A DNA stretch of 64,000 nt from VRUE01 sp963737575 (GTDB lineage: Bacteria > Actinomycetota > Thermoleophilia > Solirubrobacterales > 70-9): contig CAVTTJ010000005.1 of assembly GCA_963737575.1 (NCBI GenBank), forward strand, positions 124,001-188,000, written 5' to 3'. Position numbers and translations under genes: made by a program. Shown here piece after piece: positions 58,432 to 64,000 of this stretch; the stretch's first letter is position 1; every line of letters begins with the position of its first letter. The notes under the pieces are model-generated. The model searched no databases. It was not told the DNA's origin and saw nothing but the letters and a program-made list of their open reading frames with translations.

Positions 58432-59682
58432 ATGGCCGCCGCCGCCACGACATTCGCCTTCCGCGCGATGGACGTCGCGGGGCTCGCCTCTTCGGGCGAG
58501 CTCCAGGCGGAAACCAAGGCACAGGTCACCGAGCAGCTCCGCTCGCGCGGCCTGATCGTCATCGACGTCGCCGAGAAAAAGTCCCCGATCGCGGTCGAGG
58601 ACTACTTCAAGCGGTTCAAGAAGGTCGACACCCGCGAGCTCGCGGTCTTCTCGCGCCAGTTTGCGACCCTCGTGGCGTCGGGGATGCCGATGCTCCGCAC
58701 CCTGGCGACGCTCGAAGAACAGACGCAGGATGACAAGATCCGCGAGGCGGCCGCGGGCCTCCGCGCCGACGTCGAGGCCGGCAGCACCCTCGAGCAGGGG
58801 ATGGCCCGCCACCCCGATGTATTCGACAAGCTCTACCGGGCGATGGTCCGCTCCGGCGAGCAGTCGGGGCGGCTCGAAACGGTTCTCGACCAGATCGCGA
58901 ACCAGGTCGAGAAAGCCGACGCCCTCAAGCGCCAGGTCAAATCGGCGCTGATGTACCCATCGTTCGTCTTCGCCGTCGCGACCGTGGTGCTGCTGGCCGT
59001 CGTCGCCTTCATCATCCCGGTCTTCGCGACGATCTTCAAAGAACTCGCCGAAGAAAACAACGAAGCCAGCTCGGCGCTGCCGCTGCCGACCCAGATCTCG
59101 GTCACGGCCTCCGAAGTGATCACCGGCTACTGGTTCATCCTCCTCCCGGCGATCATCCTCCTCGCCGTCGGGTTCTTCCGCTTCAAGCGGACCGAAACCG
59201 GCAAAGCGATGTGGGACCGGTTCAAACTCCGCATCCCGTTCAAGATCGGCGACGTGATCCAGAAGGTCGCGCTGGCGCGCTGGTCGCGGACCTTTGCCGG
59301 CTCGGTCTCGGCCGGCGTGCCGATGCTGCAATCGATCAAACTGACCGGGGAAACCGCCGGCAACGTCGTCATCGAACAGTCGATGGAGGAGGTCTACGCG
59401 ACCGCCAAGCGCGGCGGCTCGCTCGCCGGCCCGATCGAGCGCAACCCGATCTTCCCGCCGATGGTCGGCCACATGGTCGCCGTCGGCGAGGAAACCGGGC
59501 AGCTCGAGACGATGCTGAGCAAAGTCGCCGACTTCTACGAGACCGAGGTCGACGCCAAGGTGAAGGCGCTGACCGCGCTGATCGAGCCGATCATGATCGC
59601 CTTCGTCGGCGCCGTGGTCGGCTTCATCGTGATCTCGATGTACCTGCCGATGTTCAGCATCTACGACAAGATCGGCAACTAG
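58432..59682 (+). CDS. pilC: Type IV pilus inner-membrane platform protein PilC
   Basis: The 416-residue protein has two GspF domains near 80-200 and 285-405, each with the platform motif (FSRQFATLVASGMPMLRTLATLEEQ and WSRTFAGSVSAGVPMLQSIKLT, by position) and about three transmembrane segments (VFAVATVVLLAVVAFIIPVF, WFILLPAIILLAVGFF and a C-terminal one). It anchors PilB and PilT at the membrane. It starts 4 nt after pilT2. Confidence 0.93.
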   Translation: MAAAATTFAFRAMDVAGLASSGELQAETKAQVTEQLRSRGLIVIDVAEKKSPIAVEDYFKRFKKVDTRELAVFSRQFATLVASGMPMLRTLATLEEQTQDDKIREAAAGLRADVEAGSTLEQGMARHPDVFDKLYRAMVRSGEQSGRLETVLDQIANQVEKADALKRQVKSALMYPSFVFAVATVVLLAVVAFIIPVFATIFKELAEENNEASSALPLPTQISVTASEVITGYWFILLPAIILLAVGFFRFKRTETGKAMWDRFKLRIPFKIGDVIQKVALARWSRTFAGSVSAGVPMLQSIKLTGETAGNVVIEQSMEEVYATAKRGGSLAGPIERNPIFPPMVGHMVAVGEETGQLETMLSKVADFYETEVDAKVKALTALIEPIMIAFVGAVVGFIVISMYLPMFSIYDKIGN

Positions 59683-59909
59683 CACACCTCCGCTGGCCGT
59701 TGGTACTAGGACCTTCTCGCCGGGGGCGATCCGCATTACCCGGCAGCCTTCGCACCGGTCCAGTTTTCGGCTGACGTAAGCCTAATTTCGAGGATTTAGG
59801 AATCCCGGAGCGGTACCGATGACGGCCCTGTCAAGCAACTGCCAGCGCCTACCAGTGGCTACCACGAGGCAACGGCGAAACCAAGTACAGGAACCATAGG
59901 AGGTACCTG
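59683..59909 (+). promoter_or_regulatory. Long leader region of pilA
   Basis: This 227-nt gap holds no gene. It contains the palindrome CGGTACCG (59811-59818), CCTGT/ACAGG ends that could pair (59827 and 59887), and a strong AGGAGGT at 59898-59904 five nt before the pilA ATG. It probably carries the pilA promoter and a structured 5' UTR. Confidence 0.5.
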
Positions 59910-60392
59910 ATGTTTCTCCAGAATCTCCGGGCCAAGGTTGGCGCCCGGCTCAGTGGCGACAGCGAGTCAGGGTTCACCCTGATCGAGCTTCTGGTCGTCA
60001 TGCTCATCCTCGGCATCCTCGCCGCCATTGCCATTCCGGCGTTCTTCAGCCAGAAAGACAAGGCGAACGACGCTGGTGCCAAGGCGATGGCTCGTTCCGC
60101 CGAGACGGCGGCCGAGACCCTCTCGACCGACGACGGTGGTTCGTACGCTGAAGTCAGCCCCGCGAACCTGAAAGGGGTCGAGGACACGATCGCGACCACC
60201 GAAGCGGAAAGCTCGACCTACCTGAGCGAAGCCGCGCCGAGCGGTGGTGGCACCGGATACGCGGTGACCGCCACGTCGGCGAAGACGGCAACACGTTCAC
60301 GATCACTCGTAACGCGAATGGCGACGTCTCGTACACCTGCGAAGACGGGTGGAGAAGGCGGCTGCCCGACCGGTGGAGTCTGGAGCGACTAG
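59910..60392 (+). CDS. pilA: Type IV major pilin PilA (C-terminus frameshifted in this sequence)
   Basis: The 160-residue reading has a type III signal ending SESG before FTLIELLVVMLILGILAAIA, with Glu at +5, so it is a pre-pilin cleaved after residue 21. The strong SD suggests a high expression level. From about 60278 to 60349 the reading frame gives a Thr/Arg/Ser-rich stretch, while the -1 frame reads GNTFTITRNANGDVSYTC. Single-base changes in two short G runs would restore it and provide the second Cys of a pilin disulfide. The end GGCPTGGVWSD is back in frame. Confidence 0.88.
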   Translation: MFLQNLRAKVGARLSGDSESGFTLIELLVVMLILGILAAIAIPAFFSQKDKANDAGAKAMARSAETAAETLSTDDGGSYAEVSPANLKGVEDTIATTEAESSTYLSEAAPSGGGTGYAVTATSAKTATRSRSLVTRMATSRTPAKTGGEGGCPTGGVWSD

Positions 60393-60405
60393 CTCCTGAC
60401 CCCTT

Positions 60406-60423
60406 GCTCCTGCATGAAGGAGC
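60406..60423 (+). terminator. Hairpin GCTCCT-N6-AGGAGC after pilA
   Basis: A 6-bp stem immediately downstream of the pilA stop, before the larger terminator. Confidence 0.4.
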
Positions 60424-60434
60424 GACCAGCACTG

Positions 60435-60466
60435 GCGACGGGCGGGCCCTCGGGCCCGCCCGTCGC
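60435..60466 (+). terminator. Strong hairpin terminator of pilA
   Basis: Two exactly complementary 15-nt arms (60435-60449, 60452-60466) with almost no loop; very GC-rich, no U-tract. It would separate abundant pilA transcript from the minor-pilin genes. Confidence 0.75.
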
Positions 60467-60578
60467 AGTTCGGTTACCGCACACTCGTCCACCCACCCGT
60501 CCAGTACCGAATTCTGGCTTTAGGCGGGCGGACGGACCGCCGATAGACGTTCGACCCGAACTCGTCCTCACCAGTTAG

Positions 60579-61193
60579 ATGAAAAGTAAGTACCTGCCAA
60601 ACCAAGTGCGCAGAGTGCCGGCTTCCGGTGAGGACGGCAACGTCCTGATCGAAGTGATGGTCAGCGCGATGATGATCACGATCGCGGCGATCGGCGTCTT
60701 CACCGCGTTCACCGCTGCCGAGCACTCCACTGCCCAGGAGCGCCACCAGGCTCAGGCCCACGGGCTCGCCCAGGCCGATATCGCGCGGATGAGGACGATG
60801 AGGATCTCCCAGCTCTCGCCGACCCTGAGCGAAACGAAAGCCGTAGCGCTCGAAGGGACCAACTACACGGTCAATTCGGACGCCCAGTTCATCAACGCCA
60901 AAACCGGGACCGACACCTGCGACGAGAAAGAAGCCTCCGCCGACTACATCCGGATCCGCTCGACGGTGACCTGGCCCGGGATCGGGACACGTCCCCCTGT
61001 GCAGGAGACCAGCCTCGTCGCGCCGCCGAACAGCACCGCCAGAGCCGAAGCCGGCGCCCTGATCGTTCAGGTGCAGAACGCGAAAGAAGAATTGATTCCC
61101 AGGAATCCCGATCTCCGGCACCGGCCCCACCCCGTTCAGCCGCGAAACCGGCGAAAACGGGTGCGCTGTCTTCGGCAACCTGCACGAGGGTGA
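60579..61193 (+). CDS. Minor pilin-like protein, 5' part of a frameshifted gene
   Basis: The 204-residue frame starts with a pre-pilin-like signal (GEDG before NVLIEVMVSAMMITIAAIG, Glu at +5), as in PilV/GspI-type minor pilins, and continues in good coding sequence up to VQNAKEELIP at 61100. After that the frame turns Arg/Pro-rich (RNPDLRHRPHPVQPRNRR), a sign of wrong phase. Removing one C from CCC at 61098-61100 joins it to the next frame (IPGIPISGTGPTPF), giving one protein of about 490 residues. Confidence 0.75.
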   Translation: MKSKYLPNQVRRVPASGEDGNVLIEVMVSAMMITIAAIGVFTAFTAAEHSTAQERHQAQAHGLAQADIARMRTMRISQLSPTLSETKAVALEGTNYTVNSDAQFINAKTGTDTCDEKEASADYIRIRSTVTWPGIGTRPPVQETSLVAPPNSTARAEAGALIVQVQNAKEELIPRNPDLRHRPHPVQPRNRRKRVRCLRQPARG

Positions 61194-61200
61194 ATACGAA

Positions 61201-62055
61201 GTGAGTGCGACGGTTCCGGCAGGGATGGTCGACCCAGACGGCGTCGAAGGGGGGACGGTTACGAAGTTGGTGAACGTCGTCCCCGAGGCAACAACCCCAC
61301 TGATCCTGGAATACGACGAACCGGGCAAGCTGTTCGCGAAATTCGTCGCTCGGTTCGAAAGCCCCACCGCGGAACAGAAAGAAGCCGGCGCGAAGGCGAT
61401 CACCCTCTTCAACACCAAGATGACCGAAACCCGGGCATTCAAAACGGTCACTGAACTGCCGACCTATGGCGGGACGGCCCCGAATTTGTCCCCCTTGCCG
61501 CAGCCGTGGTTCCCCAAAATCGAAGCGACGAGCCTGTTCCCGTTCCACGACGGATACACGGTCTACGCCGGAGCCTGCGAAGACAACAATCCCGATCCTG
61601 AAGGCAAAACTCCCTCGGCGGCCGTTTCCCAGGTCGAAGTCCTGCCTCACGGAGAACCGACGGTCACCCTGGAATTGCCAGTGCTGAGGTTGACGGTCTA
61701 CCGCGGCAGCACGACCTCCTCGGAAAAAGCCTCAGGGGCTGAAGTCGTCATCCACGACACGAACTGCCCGTCGGCCGGGCTCCCGGCGCTGAAGGGAACG
61801 ACTGGCACGACGGGCGCGGCTCTTGGCGTCCTCAACATCGCTCTTCCGTTCAGCCAGGACGACACGTCGAGTTCGACCGTCAACGGATACACCGTCTGCG
61901 CTTTCGGAAAAGCCGCCAACAACAACAACCGCCGCAGCAAGGAAGAAGCCAAAGTCAACGTTCCAAAAAATGTAACCGACATCCCCGGCGGGCAGTCTCT
62001 CAACCTCTTCCTCGAAGGCAGCGGAACCAGCGGGAGCTCGAAATGCGCACCTTGA
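61201..62055 (+). CDS. Minor pilin-like protein, 3' part of the frameshifted gene
   Basis: The 284-residue frame continues the interrupted protein; coding sequence in this phase already reads GTGPTPFSRETGENGCAVFG upstream of the nominal GTG 61201. It has no signal peptide of its own and looks like an Ig-like/CarboxypepD_reg extracellular part (EGEYEVSATVPAG, later VLPHGEPTVTLELPVLRLTVYRG) with scattered Cys. It is therefore unlikely to be a separate gene. The last 13 nt overlap the next pilin-like gene. Confidence 0.7.
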   Translation: MSATVPAGMVDPDGVEGGTVTKLVNVVPEATTPLILEYDEPGKLFAKFVARFESPTAEQKEAGAKAITLFNTKMTETRAFKTVTELPTYGGTAPNLSPLPQPWFPKIEATSLFPFHDGYTVYAGACEDNNPDPEGKTPSAAVSQVEVLPHGEPTVTLELPVLRLTVYRGSTTSSEKASGAEVVIHDTNCPSAGLPALKGTTGTTGAALGVLNIALPFSQDDTSSSTVNGYTVCAFGKAANNNNRRSKEEAKVNVPKNVTDIPGGQSLNLFLEGSGTSGSSKCAP

Positions 62056-62756
62056 TCAGAGACGAGAAGGGTTTCACGTTGGTCGAGATGCTGGTCGGGA
62101 TGATGACCTCGCTGATCGTCCTCGGGTCGATCCTGATGCTGGTCCAGGTCGCCGTCAAGAACCAGGACCGGACCGCCGAACGGGTCGCCGCCGACCAGCG
62201 CGGACGGCCGGCGATGAACAAGATCCTCGACCGACTTCACGCCTCATGCGTCGCCCCGCTGATGACCCCCGTCAGGGAAGGCAGCGATGACAACACGCTC
62301 ATCCTCCTTTCCAAAGCCGGCTCGGCGGCGATCATGACGCCGAACCGTTACGTGATCGGCCTCAGCGGCACGGCGCTCACCGAAACGGTCTACGCGCCGA
62401 CCGGTGGTGAACCGCCGGAATGGACCTTTGCCTCGACCCCCAGTGGGACGACGAAGATCCTCGAAGGCGTCGGCCCGGCGGCGGTGGGAGAACCGCCGCA
62501 GGTCGTGCCGGTCTTTCGTTACTACGCGTATGAAGACGCGAACAAAGACGGGGTGATCGAAACGGTTCAGCTGACAACGCCGTTGAGCAAAACCGACGCC
62601 AGCCGTACGGTCAGGGTCGACGTCGCCTTCACGATCGATCCTCCGGAAAGCGGCCCCAGCGCGCCGGAATCGCGGGTCGCCCTGACCGACTCGGCGACGT
62701 TGCGGATCGAACCCGCCACCGAGGACACCGCACAGGTGAACATGCCATGCGTCTGA
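62043..62756 (+). CDS. PilW/GspJ-like minor pilin
   Basis: The 237-residue protein has a short pre-pilin leader (MRTLIRDEKG before FTLVEMLVGMMTSLIVLGSIL, Glu at +5) and an extracellular domain starting with a helix (QDRTAERVAADQRGRPAMNKILDRLHASCV) and two Cys. This is the PilW/GspJ layout. It overlaps the previous gene by 13 nt and the next by 10 nt, so the minor pilins are translationally coupled. Confidence 0.85.
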   Translation: MRTLIRDEKGFTLVEMLVGMMTSLIVLGSILMLVQVAVKNQDRTAERVAADQRGRPAMNKILDRLHASCVAPLMTPVREGSDDNTLILLSKAGSAAIMTPNRYVIGLSGTALTETVYAPTGGEPPEWTFASTPSGTTKILEGVGPAAVGEPPQVVPVFRYYAYEDANKDGVIETVQLTTPLSKTDASRTVRVDVAFTIDPPESGPSAPESRVALTDSATLRIEPATEDTAQVNMPCV

Positions 62757-64000
62757 TCGCCTGCCATATCCGGGCGCGACTGCGCCGCCTCAAGAACGGC
62801 GAGGACGGCTACACGATGATCGCCGCGATCGGCGCCGTCGCGCTGCTCTCGGTCCTCTCCGCGGCAGCGCTCGCCGCGACCAGGGGCGACATCAACCTGA
62901 CCCAGCGCGACCTCAACCGCAAGCAGGCCTTTGCCGCCGCCCAGGCGGGGATCGCCGACTTCTCGTTCCACCTCAACAACGACAACAGCTACTGGGCCAA
63001 GTGCACCAACGTCCCGACCCCCAACGCGATGAACCCGGTCGGGGTGACGACGAATCGGCGAGCGCTCTCGGGCGGCGGCGAATACGCGATCGAATCGCTG
63101 CCGGCGGCAGGGTACGCCAAATGTGACCCGAACAACTCCGAATCGATGATCGAGAAAGCTGACGGGGTGGTGGGGACGTTCAGAATCCGCTCGACGGGCT
63201 TCGTCGGCCAAGAGGAAGTATCGCTGGTCGCCTCCTACAAGCGGGCCAGCCTCCTCGACTTCATCTACATGACGAACTACGAGACCGCCGACCCGCTGAC
63301 CTACGGGTCCGCTGCGGAAGTGACCGAAGCGAACGCGAAATGCAAAAAATACCGCCGCCAGGGCCGCAGCGATTCCATCTGCAGCCCGATCGTATTTAGG
63401 ACCGGCGACGAAATTCGCGGCCCGCTCCACACCAACGATGAACTCGCGATCTGCGGGACGCCGAAATTCGGCCGCGGACCGACCGACACGATCGAGGTCA
63501 GCGCCAAAGACCCCGGCTGGTGGGACGGGAAATGCGAAGGCTTCGGCACCGCCAAACCGAACTTCGTCGGGCCGCTGAAGACCACCGCCGACACCCTCGA
63601 ACCGCCGCCGACCAACGGCCAGCTGAAAACCATTGCCGGGCCCTCCTACACCTTTACCTGCGTCTCCTCGATCGTCCTCAGCGGGACGAACATGACGGTC
63701 ACGTCGTACAACTTCACCGGGACCAAAACGTTCCCGGCCAGTGGTGTGGTCTATGTTGCCAATGGCACCCCGAGTGACTGCACCAAACCAGGAAAAGAAT
63801 GGTCCGCGTGCCCGTCGCTCTCGTCGCCGTTCAAGGCGACCTACTCAAAAGAAGTGAAGTGCGGCAACGTCTACGTCAGCGGCAATTACAGCGGCAGGCT
63901 GACGATCGCGGCCGACAACGACATCATCGTCAACGGCAACATCATTCGCGAAGGGTCGGGGATGTTGGGCCTGATTGCGAACAACTTCATCCGCATCTGG
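62747..64000 (+). CDS. PilX-like pilus assembly protein (partial, runs off the window)
   Basis: From ATG 62747 the frame stays open for 418 codons to the window end. The N-terminus has a basic start and a PilX-like hydrophobic segment (GEDGYTMIAAIGAVALLSVLSAAALAA, by position 18-44), then RKQAFAAAQAGIADF, the usual GspK/PilX helix. The extracellular part has many Cys and repeats such as GPLHTNDELAICG and LTIAADNDIIVNGNI. It should sit at the pilus tip or initiate assembly. It overlaps the PilW-like gene by 10 nt. Confidence 0.82.
   Translation, partial: MRLIACHIRARLRRLKNGEDGYTMIAAIGAVALLSVLSAAALAATRGDINLTQRDLNRKQAFAAAQAGIADFSFHLNNDNSYWAKCTNVPTPNAMNPVGVTTNRRALSGGGEYAIESLPAAGYAKCDPNNSESMIEKADGVVGTFRIRSTGFVGQEEVSLVASYKRASLLDFIYMTNYETADPLTYGSAAEVTEANAKCKKYRRQGRSDSICSPIVFRTGDEIRGPLHTNDELAICGTPKFGRGPTDTIEVSAKDPGWWDGKCEGFGTAKPNFVGPLKTTADTLEPPPTNGQLKTIAGPSYTFTCVSSIVLSGTNMTVTSYNFTGTKTFPASGVVYVANGTPSDCTKPGKEWSACPSLSSPFKATYSKEVKCGNVYVSGNYSGRLTIAADNDIIVNGNIIREGSGMLGLIANNFIRIW

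Noticed and set aside
58021..59736. Long minus-strand open frame opposite pilC
   Set aside because: Its sequence is the Arg/Asp/Gly-rich mirror of the pilC codons; pilC motifs on the plus strand are unambiguous.
59750..59905. c-di-GMP-I (GEMM) riboswitch before pilA
   Set aside because: GACGTAAGCC and GGTACCGATG recall parts of the consensus, but the GCAAACC and GACGCAAAGCC cores are absent and the stems do not form in the right order.

Overview
The window is a gene-dense, high-GC chromosomal segment with no rRNA, tRNA, phage, IS element or CRISPR array that I can see. It looks like an actinobacterium of the Thermoleophilia/Solirubrobacterales type. The grounds are the base composition, ECF42-DGPF, EgtB-EgtD and F420-type enzymes, many genes whose -10 box lies only 6-7 nt before the start codon (leaderless transcripts), exported beta-propellers with a cysteine-bearing C-terminal module, and a type IV pilus locus in a high-GC Gram-positive. 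The taxonomic call is inference.

Layout. 0-13 kb: end of an FAD oxidoreductase, a 5'-3' exonuclease, cupin, CMD and SDR enzymes, a YadGH-like ABC-2 exporter, a DGPF protein with its ECF42 sigma factor, two secreted beta-propellers, CutA, a fatty acyl-CoA reductase preceded by an 18-bp palindrome, an M23 peptidase, and a small membrane gene with a truncated tandem copy. 13-24 kb: glyoxalase (apparently without a canonical start codon), hydrolase, SpoU methyltransferase, a CwlO-like wall hydrolase, an MBL-rhodanese protein, acetate permease with acetyl-CoA synthetase, a channel-like protein with an atypical filter, and a MarR-MFS pair. 23.6-29.3 kb: a four-gene osmoprotectant ABC operon and an MTA/SAH deaminase-phosphorylase pair. 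29-39 kb: MBL and PAS proteins, an ECF sigma/anti-sigma pair, a DUF5679 protein, a thiolase-crotonase-thioesterase group, a P-type ATPase and an LLM oxidoreductase. 39-51 kb: three-gene proton-translocating transhydrogenase, an AbiEi/DUF559 protein behind a 24-bp perfect inverted repeat, a GNAT-methyltransferase-thioesterase operon, the ergothioneine genes egtB-egtD, a second LLM enzyme, glpX and a YihY protein. 51.5-64 kb: rpoD with an unusual leader, then pilT1, a thioredoxin-like membrane protein, pilB, pilT2, pilC, pilA and four pilin-like reading frames, the last running off the window.

How the genes work together. Acetate uptake and activation, the beta-oxidation-like trio, transhydrogenase and glpX fit growth on acetate or fatty acids with gluconeogenesis. 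EgtBD, MBL-rhodanese, CutA and glyoxalase are stress and sulfur functions. The pil genes should build a retractable surface filament.

Most notable: compensating single-base frameshifts in pilA and a third frameshift in a minor pilin; a glyoxalase whose only usable start is AUC at the leaderless position; a dispersed intergenic repeat that begins at the TGA stop of the upstream gene and in two copies supplies the next ribosome-binding site; five convergent gene pairs sharing one CTAG as overlapping stops; and a terminator plus 15-bp tandem repeat in front of rpoD.
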